Assembly: GCF_900454895.1 (NCBI RefSeq)
Contig: NZ_UGTA01000002.1
Location: 1-42,087, forward strand
Length of the DNA: 42,087 nucleotides
Origin: Phocoenobacter uteri
GTDB lineage: Bacteria > Pseudomonadota > Gammaproteobacteria > Enterobacterales > Pasteurellaceae
Direction of reading: 5' to 3'
A program made the translations under genes and the position numbers. The first letter of the stretch is position 1. Each line of letters starts with the position of its first letter. The notes under the pieces are model-generated. The model saw only the letters and a list, made by a program, of their open reading frames with translations, was not told the DNA's origin and made no database searches. Of the stretch, positions 7,990-15,133 are shown piece after piece.

Positions 7990-10293
7990 ATGTCAGATAT
8001 TAAAAAACCATTTTATAAAGAGGTTGCTGATAAATTAATAGATCAATTGGAAAAAGGTGTTGCTCCTTGGCAAAGAGGGTGGACAGTTACTGGCAGGCCT
8101 TACAATGTAATAACTGGGAAAAATTATAGAGGGGCAAATGTTTTAAATTTAGCATTATCTGGGCGTGAAGATCCACGTTGGATGACCTATAAACAGGCTC
8201 AGACTCTTGGAGCTCAGGTAAAAAAGGGGGAGCGGGGGACAAAGGTTCAATATTGGATTTTTGAGGAGATGCAGACTATAAAAGATGAAAATGGTAAACC
8301 TAGATTAGATCATAATGGCAAAGAAATTTTAGAAAAAGTACGCTTAGAAAGACCAAAAGTAATTAATTCAGTTGTTTTTAATGCAGAGCAAATTGATGGA
8401 TTGCCACCGCTCCAGAAAAAATCAATAGATGTATGGGATAGCATAGATAAAGCTGAACAAATTCTTAAAAACTCAGGGGCAAATATAGAACATAAAAAAC
8501 AGGATCAGGCATATTATCAAGCATCAACAGATAAGATTGTATTGCCTCTAAAAGAACAATTTGAGAAACCTGAATTTTATTATGGAACAGCATTGCATGA
8601 ATTAGGCCATTGGACAGGGCATTCCACAAGACTAAATAGAGATTTAACTGGCCATTTTGGAGGTGAAAAATATGCAAGAGAAGAACTAAGAGCAGAGATT
8701 TCTTCAATGATGTTGGAAATGGAAGTAGGTATTCCACATGATACTAATAGGCATGCAAGTTATGTTCAAAGTTGGGTTGCAGTATTGAAGAGTGATCCTG
8801 CTGAAATTATTAGAGCCTCATCTGATGCAGAAAAAATAAAAGATTTTGTCTTAAGTCTATCCCAAGAGCAAAAAATAGAGCTTAATAAGCAACAGGATGA
8901 AACAACAGAACTTAATTTAAGTATATTAGCTAGGGTAAATGATATGGAAAATTCTAATAAAACATATATCTCAGTTCCATTTAAAGAAAAAGAAGAAGCT
9001 AAAGCTTTGGGAGCTAAATGGGATAGGGGAGAATCATCTTGGTATATTCCTGAAAATCTTGATAAAGAAGCTTTTAGTAAATGGATGAATAAAGAAAATG
9101 TTAGAGTAGAAAAGAATAATTCAGAGAAAACATATTTGGTTGTTCCGTTTAAAGAAAAAGAAGAAGCTAAAGCTTTGGGTGCTAAGTGGGATAAATCTGT
9201 TAAGAGTTGGTATATTTCAGGTGTTGTAACTAATGAAATGAAGAAGTGGTTGCCAGAAAATAACCCTGTGCAACAAGATCCTGCATTATCTCCAAGAGAA
9301 GAGTTTTCTATTTTTATGAAGGATATGGGATTAGTTGTATCTGGCGAACATCCAATTATGGATGGTAAATTACATAGAGTTAGAACAGAAAATGATAAAT
9401 CAAAAGATTTAAGTGGAGCATATATTTTACATGGTGATGGATTGCCAGCTGGATATGTACAGAACTTTAAAACGGGAGAAAAACAAAATTGGAAATCTAA
9501 AGGGTATCATTTTTCGTCTAATGAGTTAGCTAGAATGAGAGCAGAGGCTGCTCAAAAACTTCAAGAAAGAGAAAAGGATATTATGAAAAAACATGAAGAG
9601 ATTTCTCAAAAATTAACTAATGATATTCATAAACTATCCTCCGTAAAGGCGGATCAAGTTTATTTAGTAAAAAAAGATATTCAAGTTCATAAAGGAGTTT
9701 ATGAAGATAAATATAGAAATATGGTTATTCCTGCTTATGATGAGAATGGGAAAATTTGGGCTAATCAAACAATATATCCTGATGGTAATAAGAGATTTAC
9801 AGCAGGGGGAAAAAAAGAAGGTAATTTTCATGTTATTGGTGGTTTGGATGAATTAAATAAATCCAATATAATTATTATAGCAGAAGGTTATGCAACTGCA
9901 TCAACTATTACTGAAGCAACTAAAATTCCTGTTGTCGCAGCATTTGATAGTGGCAACTTGAAAATAGTATCTGAAAAATTACATCAAAAATATCCAGATA
10001 AACCTATTATTATTGCAGGAGATGATGATCATCATAGAACATTGGAGAATAAGCCTAATGTTGGTAGAATCAAAGCAGAGGAAGCAGCAAAAAATGTAAA
10101 TGGAGTTGCTGTTTTTCCTATTTTTCCCTCTAATAAAATAGGACTAAAATCATGTACTGATTTTAATGATTTAGCTAGAGAAAGTAATTATAAATTGGAT
10201 TCAGTTAAGAAAATAATGACATCTACTATAGATAGTATTAAAAATAGGGATAACAAAATTTTTAAAGAGAAAACCATAAAAATTAAACGATAG
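7990..10293 (+). CDS. traC: TraC-type primase with ArdC-like N-terminus
   Basis: A 767-residue multidomain protein. Residues 1-135 are an ArdC N-terminal (single-stranded-DNA-binding) domain; 185-290 a zincin-like metallopeptidase domain with HELGH at 203-207 and a downstream Glu in EELRAE (231-236); 325-368 and 381-421 are two tandem DUF5710 units (VPFKEKEEAKALGAKWD twice); 440-505 a TraC/primase linker-type segment; 555-715 a Toprim primase domain with EGYATA at 632-637 and AGDDD at 676-680. TraC primases are made in the donor, pass into the recipient and prime the incoming strand; ArdC domains protect incoming DNA from restriction. One protein may thus do both. It is shorter than RP4 TraC1 (about 1060). 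A damaged copy is at 40702-42087. Confidence 0.88.
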   Translation: MSDIKKPFYKEVADKLIDQLEKGVAPWQRGWTVTGRPYNVITGKNYRGANVLNLALSGREDPRWMTYKQAQTLGAQVKKGERGTKVQYWIFEEMQTIKDENGKPRLDHNGKEILEKVRLERPKVINSVVFNAEQIDGLPPLQKKSIDVWDSIDKAEQILKNSGANIEHKKQDQAYYQASTDKIVLPLKEQFEKPEFYYGTALHELGHWTGHSTRLNRDLTGHFGGEKYAREELRAEISSMMLEMEVGIPHDTNRHASYVQSWVAVLKSDPAEIIRASSDAEKIKDFVLSLSQEQKIELNKQQDETTELNLSILARVNDMENSNKTYISVPFKEKEEAKALGAKWDRGESSWYIPENLDKEAFSKWMNKENVRVEKNNSEKTYLVVPFKEKEEAKALGAKWDKSVKSWYISGVVTNEMKKWLPENNPVQQDPALSPREEFSIFMKDMGLVVSGEHPIMDGKLHRVRTENDKSKDLSGAYILHGDGLPAGYVQNFKTGEKQNWKSKGYHFSSNELARMRAEAAQKLQEREKDIMKKHEEISQKLTNDIHKLSSVKADQVYLVKKDIQVHKGVYEDKYRNMVIPAYDENGKIWANQTIYPDGNKRFTAGGKKEGNFHVIGGLDELNKSNIIIIAEGYATASTITEATKIPVVAAFDSGNLKIVSEKLHQKYPDKPIIIAGDDDHHRTLENKPNVGRIKAEEAAKNVNGVAVFPIFPSNKIGLKSCTDFNDLARESNYKLDSVKKIMTSTIDSIKNRDNKIFKEKTIKIKR
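8974..9196 (+). repeat. Direct repeat inside traC (DUF5710 duplication)
   Basis: Two near-identical stretches of about 48 bp, starting near 8977 and 9148, encode the two copies of PFKEKEEAKALGAKWD. The nucleotide match is much tighter than would be needed for the protein, so the duplication looks recent or is kept by gene conversion. In copy 2 the second unit carries two single-base losses. Confidence 0.8.
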
Positions 10294-10302
10294 GAGAAAA
10301 TT

Positions 10303-10674
10303 ATGGCTTATTTAAATAGAGTGGAATTAATCGGACATTTAGGTAAAGACCCTGAATTAAGAGCATTCCCAAATGGAACACCTGTTGCTAATTTTTCTGT
10401 GGCTACAACAGAATATTATAAGGATAAAGAGACTGGGGAGAGAAAAGATATCACTCAGTGGCATAATGTTTCAATAATTGGTAAGAAAGCTGATTTTGTA
10501 AAAGATTATTTGAAAAAAGGCTCGTTTATTTACATATCAGGTAAACTTAATTACAGAGAATATGAAAAAGACGGGCAAAAGAGATATTTAACTGAAATAG
10601 TTCTTAGTGATTTCTTGGGAGAAATTCAAATCTTAGATAAAAAAGAGTCTGATCCCACAAATGGATTAGTTTAA
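10303..10674 (+). CDS. ssb: Single-stranded DNA-binding protein without acidic tip
   Basis: A 123-residue SSB with a full OB fold: NRVELIGHLGKDPELR at the start, QWHNVSIIGKKAD in the middle and GSFIYISGKLNYREYEKDG in the third strand pair. It would coat single-stranded plasmid DNA during transfer or establishment. The usual flexible tail and the DDDIPF-type acidic end that recruits repair and replication partners are missing; the protein stops at PTNGLV. It follows traC by 9 bp with an AGGAGAAAATT leader and so is probably co-expressed with the primase. Confidence 0.93.
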   Translation: MAYLNRVELIGHLGKDPELRAFPNGTPVANFSVATTEYYKDKETGERKDITQWHNVSIIGKKADFVKDYLKKGSFIYISGKLNYREYEKDGQKRYLTEIVLSDFLGEIQILDKKESDPTNGLV

Positions 10675-10773
10675 CATTAAGTAATAGGAAGGTTAGAAGA
10701 TAGCTTTTTATAGACTTTTAACCTTTCAAATCTTATTCTTTTTACTGATAAATATATAAAGGTATAAAACATT

Positions 10774-11010
10774 ATGAAAACAGAGATTAGATCAGAAGTA
10801 TTAACTACAAATATTCAATGGATTCAACCTACACCAGATGAAATTAGAGAAGTTATATTTAGAAGTGGTTGGACACAATCTGAAACCGCTAGATATTTAG
10901 GTGTTACTGCACGACAGGTGAATCGATGGGTTAAAGGAGAAGCTAAAATAAATTATGCAGCTTGGGCTATACTATGTCATGAAGCTGGATTAGGTAAAAT
11001 ATGGGGTTAA
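10774..11010 (+). CDS. Small helix-turn-helix regulator
   Basis: A 78-residue protein whose residues 20-68 form an XRE-like helix-turn-helix (EIREVIFRSGWTQSETARYL, then GVTARQVNRWVKGEAKINY). Such short proteins act as repressors in plasmids and phages. It stands alone between ssb and the toxin-antitoxin pair, with weak ribosome-site signal (AAAGG 13 bp upstream). It could regulate the adjacent toxin genes, whose promoter starts just downstream, or itself. Partner operators are not evident. Confidence 0.75.
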   Translation: MKTEIRSEVLTTNIQWIQPTPDEIREVIFRSGWTQSETARYLGVTARQVNRWVKGEAKINYAAWAILCHEAGLGKIWG

Positions 11011-11022
11011 TTAGGATTGGTA

Positions 11023-11051
11023 TAGACTTTTGTTCTATTTTGGTTTATAAT
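11023..11051 (+). promoter_or_regulatory. Candidate promoter of the zeta toxin-antitoxin pair
   Basis: TAGACT (11023-11028) and TATAAT (11046-11051) are 17 bp apart. The -10 is perfect and the -35 is a 4/6 match. The antitoxin-position gene begins 28 bp later behind AGGAG. Confidence 0.5.
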
Positions 11052-11078
11052 TATATCTAATAAGATAGGAGATAAAAT

Positions 11079-11318
11079 ATGTGTACTTTGATGCAGAAAG
11101 ATGTTTTGATTGAGTTGGTTGCCAGTGCTCAGGCAATAGTAACAAAGAGAGTGGATGTTGATTCACCTTTAACCGATGAAGAACTTAGATTGGGAGAAAT
11201 TAGAGATTTTCTTTATAGTAATGATCCTAATGATATTTCATATACTGATATATTAGGAGAAGTAAAGGTGATTCAACGTAGATTTGAAGATAAACCATTA
11301 ATGCCTCAATATAGATAG
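11079..11318 (+). CDS. Putative antitoxin of the zeta-type toxin
   Basis: A 79-residue protein, not recognised by sequence. It has AGGAG before its ATG and ends 8 bp before the zeta-like gene, the arrangement of an epsilon/zeta-type pair. The predicted make-up is helical, with an acidic middle (PLTDEELRLGEIRDFLYSND) and a basic end. Size and helical content suit an epsilon-like inhibitor, but I cannot align it with epsilon, so the role is inferred from position only. Confidence 0.65.
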   Translation: MCTLMQKDVLIELVASAQAIVTKRVDVDSPLTDEELRLGEIRDFLYSNDPNDISYTDILGEVKVIQRRFEDKPLMPQYR

Positions 11319-11326
11319 GAACTTTA

Positions 11327-12184
11327 ATGAAAGATTATGATCTTAAAGCTGATGTTGAAGCTCAGTTCTCAGCAGTGTGGCGTAAAGTCCTGTCAGAATC
11401 TAATGCAACTCCACAAAGTAAGCCTCAAGGCATTTTATTAGGAGGGCAGCCAGGAGCAGGCAAATCTTATGGGACAAAGGAAATAAAAAAAAGATTACAT
11501 AATAATGTGTTAGTAATCAATGGTGATGAATTTAGAGCCTTTCATAAATACTACGATAAAATTTATCAGAAATATGGTGAATCAGCTTCAGAGCATACTG
11601 CTAAGTTTGCTGGTGAAATGGTAGGTAAAGTAAGAGACAAAGCTATTCAAGAACGTTTAAATATTGTTATAGAGGGAACTTTTAGAACTGTAGAAACACC
11701 TCTTAAAGAGATTGATAATTTTAAAAAAAATGGATATGAACCAAGTATAGTTGTTTGTACTTGCCCTAAATCTATTAGTTGGGAAAGTACAATAAAGCGT
11801 GCAGAAGCTCAAATAGATGCTAATCTGCAACCTAGATATGTTCCTAAAGAACATCATGATTTAGTTGTTGATAAGTTAGCAGATAATGCACAATTAATAT
11901 TTGATTCAGGAGCTGTAGCATCATTTGAAATATATTCGAGAACAGCTAAACTATTTGATTCTGGTGTAGATAAAAATAAATCTATAAAAGATATAATTAA
12001 TAATGAATTAAATTCATTATCTTTAGATAAAAGTGAGCAATTAGAGGTAAAAAAGTTACTAACATCGAAATTGGAGAAGGAAGCAATTTTAAAACCAGTA
12101 GAACCAATTTCAATTAAAAAACTCATAGACAATGAGAATGTTGTATCTCATAAAATAGCTAAAATAAAGAAAATTAAAAGATAG
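11327..12184 (+). CDS. Zeta-type toxin (UNAG/nucleotide-sugar kinase family)
   Basis: A 285-residue P-loop kinase of the zeta toxin family. Walker A is GGQPGAGKS at 39-47; NGDEFR at 65-70 matches the DxFR substrate box; EGTFR at 116-120 and two arginines (158, 170) complete the usual site. Zeta toxins phosphorylate UDP-N-acetylglucosamine and block wall synthesis, so with its partner it would hold the plasmid in the population. Related zeta pairs sit on the gonococcal conjugative plasmid, which also has an IncP-like transfer system. After about residue 215 there is a Lys-rich tail not needed for the fold. A lipoprotein gene follows by 9 bp. Confidence 0.85.
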   Translation: MKDYDLKADVEAQFSAVWRKVLSESNATPQSKPQGILLGGQPGAGKSYGTKEIKKRLHNNVLVINGDEFRAFHKYYDKIYQKYGESASEHTAKFAGEMVGKVRDKAIQERLNIVIEGTFRTVETPLKEIDNFKKNGYEPSIVVCTCPKSISWESTIKRAEAQIDANLQPRYVPKEHHDLVVDKLADNAQLIFDSGAVASFEIYSRTAKLFDSGVDKNKSIKDIINNELNSLSLDKSEQLEVKKLLTSKLEKEAILKPVEPISIKKLIDNENVVSHKIAKIKKIKR

Positions 12185-12193
12185 GAGTTCTTT

Positions 12194-12628
12194 ATGAAAA
12201 AAAATGTTTTATTAGTTGCATTATCTTCATTATTTATTGTTTCTTGTGCTGAATTGAATACAGCACTGGATTCTGTAAATAAGACATTGGGTAGTACCTT
12301 AAATACTAACTCCAATATGAAGGTTAAAAATACTTCTGCCAAAACAATTTGTAGAGATTTTAAGAGTAATTCTTTAACAGCTAGAGAAAAATGGTTTAAA
12401 TCTTATGTTTCTTTATCAGGGACAATTGATAGCATTGGTAAAACTGCTTGGGGTAATTATTCGGTTGACTTTAAGGATGGTAGTTCTATCAGTATTATAA
12501 CTATACCAGAAAGAACCGTGAATTTAAAATCGATAAGAGTTGGACAGAAGAAAAAAATTAGGGGTATTGTTAGAGATGTCATCCTAGCGGGAACGTGCAA
12601 TATTTTCTTAGAACGTACTAATTTTTAG
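12194..12628 (+). CDS. Lipoprotein with an OB-fold-like domain
   Basis: A 144-residue protein with a lipoprotein signal peptide: MKKN, a hydrophobic core, then IVSC with Cys18 as the lipidated residue. The mature part (about 55-140) resembles the tRNA_anti-like OB-fold family: WFKSYVSLSGTIDSIGK is followed by beta-strand pairs ending in KKIRGIVRD. It shares the direction of the toxin genes with a good AGGAG site. Function is unknown. A surface lipoprotein on a conjugative plasmid without TrbK might act in entry exclusion; that is a guess. Confidence 0.75.
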   Translation: MKKNVLLVALSSLFIVSCAELNTALDSVNKTLGSTLNTNSNMKVKNTSAKTICRDFKSNSLTAREKWFKSYVSLSGTIDSIGKTAWGNYSVDFKDGSSISIITIPERTVNLKSIRVGQKKKIRGIVRDVILAGTCNIFLERTNF

Positions 12629-12660
12629 ACTAAGATGGTAAGAGTGATTGATTTGTTTAA

Positions 12661-12676
12661 AATGTTTTAAAACATT
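12661..12676. repeat. 16-bp perfect palindrome
   Basis: AATGTTTTAAAACATT is a perfect palindrome in the gap between the lipoprotein gene and the recombinase gene, which converge here. It might be a protein-binding site, for example for the recombinase, but there is only one copy. Confidence 0.5.
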
Positions 12677-12679
12677 AAT

Positions 12680-12718
12680 ACAGTGGGCAATAGTTCAGAT
12701 TGTAATTTTGTCCACTGT
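12680..12718. terminator. Bidirectional terminator between convergent genes
   Basis: ACAGTGGGCAA (12680-12690) pairs with TTGTCCACTGT (12708-12718), 10 of 11 bases, with a short T run after it. It lies between the ends of the lipoprotein gene (+) and the recombinase gene (-), where a shared terminator is expected. The loop is long for a classical terminator. Confidence 0.55.
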
Positions 12719-12746
12719 TTCTATTGATATGATTTGCATATATAAA

Positions 12747-13304
12747 TTATTTCAATTTTCTTTTATAACGAACAACGGTAGCTTCTGATAATTGATATTT
12801 ACTCATTAACATTGATATACTAAATCCTTTTTTTAAATCCTTTTTAAACTCAGCAAATTTTCCATCGGATAAGGCTCTTGGTCTTCCTCCTTTTTTTCCA
12901 GTTCTTATTCTTCCCTCCTGAGTACGAGACACAATAAAATTTCGCTCAAGTTCTGCAACCATTGCAAGTACCTGCAATAATGCGGTAGAAATAGGATCAT
13001 TTTTTTTAGTTGTATCTATTGATCCATCAAGTGTTTTAAATCCTACTCCCTTTTCATTAAAATCATTAATTGCATTTAATACTTGCATTGTAGAACGTCC
13101 TAATCGATCAAGTTTTGTAACTATTACAATATCATCATGACGAACATAATTAAGCAGCTCTTTTAAGCGAAGTGCATTTGTATCTTTTTTTCCTGAATTT
13201 TTTCCTTCAAAAATTTTAATACAACCAGCTTTTTTTAATTGTTCAACTTGCTCAGTTAAATATTGTTCTCGAGTTGAAACTCGAGCGAATCCTATTTTCG
13301 CCAC
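12747..13304 (-). CDS. Serine recombinase (resolvase/invertase family)
   Basis: A 185-residue small serine recombinase. The nucleophile is Ser10 in GFARVS; further family signatures are VTKLDRLGRS (about 62-71), the AMVAELERNFIVSRTQEG dimer helix, and GKKGGRPRAL leading into a C-terminal helix-turn-helix (about 155-182). The start is GTG at 13304, with GGAG 8 bp before it. On plasmids such enzymes usually resolve multimers at a nearby res site. No transposase or terminal inverted repeats were seen, so it is more likely a stability gene than a transposon remnant. A res site was not identified. Confidence 0.88.
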   Translation of the reverse strand: MAKIGFARVSTREQYLTEQVEQLKKAGCIKIFEGKNSGKKDTNALRLKELLNYVRHDDIVIVTKLDRLGRSTMQVLNAINDFNEKGVGFKTLDGSIDTTKKNDPISTALLQVLAMVAELERNFIVSRTQEGRIRTGKKGGRPRALSDGKFAEFKKDLKKGFSISMLMSKYQLSEATVVRYKRKLK

Positions 13305-13325
13305 TATTTAAGCTCCATTTATCGT

Positions 13326-13460
13326 TTATTTCTTCAAATTTTGTGCATTTAAATAATCTTGAAGTTTAGAAAGATATTTCTCAATGCGTGATATTCTTAA
13401 CATTAATAAAAAAACTGTAATAAAAAGAAATACAAACGGAATTAATATTTCATAGTTCAT
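13326..13460 (-). CDS. Small membrane protein, 44 residues
   Basis: A short frame with a perfect AAGGAG site 7 bp before ATG. The product starts MNYEILIPFVFLF, spans the membrane once (about 5-23) and ends in a charged helix SRIEKYLSKLQDYL. Not recognised. The strong ribosome site and the membrane-plus-amphipathic-helix form resemble holin-like or regulatory micropeptides. It is the last of four small genes downstream of trbN. Confidence 0.6.
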   Translation of the reverse strand: MNYEILIPFVFLFITVFLLMLRISRIEKYLSKLQDYLNAQNLKK

Positions 13461-13493
13461 CTTTATCTCCTTATTCATAAGTATAATCAAAAA

Positions 13494-13781
13494 TTAAAGT
13501 TTAAAGTCACTTGCATTTTGTGGGTATTTTTCCCAAATAGTAAAGGATAATCCCAATCTTCTACTTTGCTTTGCGACTATGTGTAATTCACTAATTAAAT
13601 CCCTATATGGCTCTGTAACGTAATCAGTGCCTATAACGGTTACTCGTTTTAAAGGTAAATCAATATCCTTTGTTAACTTAGCTTCGCATAAATAAAGTAG
13701 TAATTTCAATTTGTCTATGTTAGCTAGCTTTATTTCTTGATCTGCAAGACTATAACAAAAATTGATTGTTAGGCTTTCCAT
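13494..13781 (-). CDS. Hypothetical protein, 95 residues
   Basis: Not recognised. The protein is soluble, with alternating short hydrophobic stretches (KLKLLLYLCEAKLT, RVTVIGTDYV, RLGLSFTIWEKYP) and no catalytic motif I can name. It sits between two small membrane-protein genes in the strip after trbN and has a GGAG-type site (AATAGGAGTAGAA) before its ATG. Confidence 0.65.
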   Translation of the reverse strand: MESLTINFCYSLADQEIKLANIDKLKLLLYLCEAKLTKDIDLPLKRVTVIGTDYVTEPYRDLISELHIVAKQSRRLGLSFTIWEKYPQNASDFKL

Positions 13782-13800
13782 TTCTACTCCTATTCAAAAG

Positions 13801-14064
13801 TTAATGCTTTTGTTCGAGAAATTTTGTTATAAAATCTTTTCTCAGCTTTTCTGCTTCTCGTTCATCCAAATTTTTAAAACTTTTCACAAGTTCTAAATAC
13901 TCTTCTCTTTTAGCTTCATCTTTAACTAATTTATCTAAAAATTCAGAATAAAGGCGTCTTTTTTCATCGTCAATTTCTTTTTTCTTTTTAAAAGGTTGAT
14001 AGATCAAAAATGTCAAAAAAACAGTTATAAGTAGTATGATGAAAAGGTTTAGTACGAGTTCCAT
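13801..14064 (-). CDS. Small membrane protein with a charged tail, 87 residues
   Basis: One membrane helix near the N-terminus (about 4-22, LVLNLFIILLITVFLTFLIY) is followed by a long, highly charged cytosolic helix with many Lys and Glu. I place the start at the ATG at 14064, behind AAAGGAAG, rather than at the upstream TTG at 14088, which has no ribosome site. Not recognised. Its form, a membrane anchor plus coiled coil, and its place after trbN suggest a helper of the mating apparatus or a surface-exclusion factor; neither is shown. Confidence 0.65.
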   Translation of the reverse strand: MELVLNLFIILLITVFLTFLIYQPFKKKKEIDDEKRRLYSEFLDKLVKDEAKREEYLELVKSFKNLDEREAEKLRKDFITKFLEQKH

Positions 14065-14109
14065 ATTTTTCTTCCTTTGGGTATTCAATCATAAGTTAAA
14101 ATTAAAGAC

Positions 14110-14289
14110 TTATTTAGTCTTTATAGGTTTTTTAAAAAGACATTCTCCTTTATACATAAGCTCTAGCCTTCCTGTCTTTTTCATTAAATTCATTTTTTCG
14201 CTTATTTTTTCAATATCTTTTTGTTGTTCAGGTGTTAATTCATTAAAATTTTGAGAGACGGGTGTTAAAAAATGATTATATTTACGCAT
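14110..14289 (-). CDS. Hypothetical protein, 59 residues
   Basis: A short frame starting with MRKYNHFLTPVSQNF, predicted helical and charged, with no membrane segment. AAGGAG lies 8 bp before the ATG, the best evidence that it is real. It begins 158 bp after trbN, beyond two hairpins. Not recognised. Confidence 0.6.
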   Translation of the reverse strand: MRKYNHFLTPVSQNFNELTPEQQKDIEKISEKMNLMKKTGRLELMYKGECLFKKPIKTK

Positions 14290-14313
14290 AAGCTAAACTC
14301 CTTCAAAAGTTAA

Positions 14314-14427
14314 AAGTTTTGATTGATATTGTAATCATCCATTCAAAACTTATCAATTTGTATTTTTGATTGAAGTCATATTTTATAATAAAAGTTTTGA
14401 TTGAGGTAATAAAAGTACTCAAAACTT
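14314..14427. repeat. Twin hairpins after trbN
   Basis: The same 9-bp stem, AAGTTTTGA/TCAAAACTT, occurs twice: arms 14314-14322 with 14343-14351, and 14392-14400 with 14419-14427. AAAAGTTTTGATTGA is also a direct repeat at both left arms. They lie between trbN and the small-gene strip on the transcribed strand and may slow or stop transcription at the end of the trb operon, or bind a regulator. T runs after the stems are short. Confidence 0.6.
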
Positions 14428-14447
14428 ATATTTTATATAATAAAAAT

Positions 14448-15122
14448 CTATTTCATCAATTCGATGAATTTATTAGGTAAGGTAATTGCACTCGATGATT
14501 TCATAGGATTTTGATTTACATTGTTCTTTGTTGCTTGAAAGTTTTTATTTATATTAAATTTATCTGAAATAATACCTTTTGGTATAGGTGCATATTCTAT
14601 GTAGTCTGCATAAGCAGAAATATTGATTTGATCTACAGTAATATTTTTCAAATTACGAGGTTTAGGGGGAGGAGTTAAATTTGAATTATCATTTTTAGAT
14701 AAAAATTTGCTTTTCAACCAAGCCTCCCATTTTGCGGCTAAGGGAATTAATTTAGCTTTATAAATTGCATTTTTATTTGGTGTTTTTGAATGATAATTTG
14801 CAATTTTTGTCCAAAATTCTCCTTTGTCTTTTCTAAGGTGTTGATTTATTCTCCATGCTGCTAGATGGTATGGATAGCATCCTGATTTTTCGACATCTTT
14901 GGTTGTTATACCAAACTTTTCTAACTCTTTTAGATAATTAGTGTTAAATTGCATTGTACCAATATCATAGCTACCATTTTTATTTTTAATCCATTGACCT
15001 GGTTTACCTCCCTCTGCTTCAGCTATTGCTAATAAAGCGGTGGTAGGAATGTTATATTCTTTGGCCGCATAGATGGAGCATACAACCATTTCTTGTTGAA
15101 GAGGGGGTAAATCTATAATCAT
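14448..15122 (-). CDS. trbN: TrbN, lytic transglycosylase (VirB1-like)
   Basis: A 224-residue protein with the lysozyme-like fold of VirB1/TrbN: ALLAIAEAEGGKPGQW (about 29-44) carries the likely catalytic Glu37, then SYDIGTMQFN (51-60), the usual substrate-cleft box. It opens the murein layer for the channel. Length is near RP4 TrbN (211). No classical signal peptide is seen, as in RP4. The C-terminal third is low in complexity. It follows trbM by 11 bp and ends the trb run. Confidence 0.88.
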   Translation of the reverse strand: MIIDLPPLQQEMVVCSIYAAKEYNIPTTALLAIAEAEGGKPGQWIKNKNGSYDIGTMQFNTNYLKELEKFGITTKDVEKSGCYPYHLAAWRINQHLRKDKGEFWTKIANYHSKTPNKNAIYKAKLIPLAAKWEAWLKSKFLSKNDNSNLTPPPKPRNLKNITVDQINISAYADYIEYAPIPKGIISDKFNINKNFQATKNNVNQNPMKSSSAITLPNKFIELMK

Positions 15123-15133
15123 ATTCTATTCCT

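Larger units (their letters stand above)
1..9384. repeat. Terminal direct repeat, copy 1 (circular overlap)
   Basis: The first 9384 bases recur as the last 9365 bases of the window, in the same orientation and with the same flanking order. The offset is 32,722 bp until about 39430. Copy 1 keeps every reading frame open (traC, the traE fragment, orf143), so it is the version to trust. This pattern is what a circular molecule looks like when an assembler runs past its starting point. Confidence 0.95.

Noticed and set aside
12747..13304. Serine recombinase as part of a transposon
   Set aside because: No transposase and no terminal inverted repeats or target duplication seen around it.
14733..14746. 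A sequence like a KorB site (TTTTGCGGCTAA) in trbN
   Set aside because: It has two mismatches to the 13-bp core and lies in coding DNA with no sign of control at that place.
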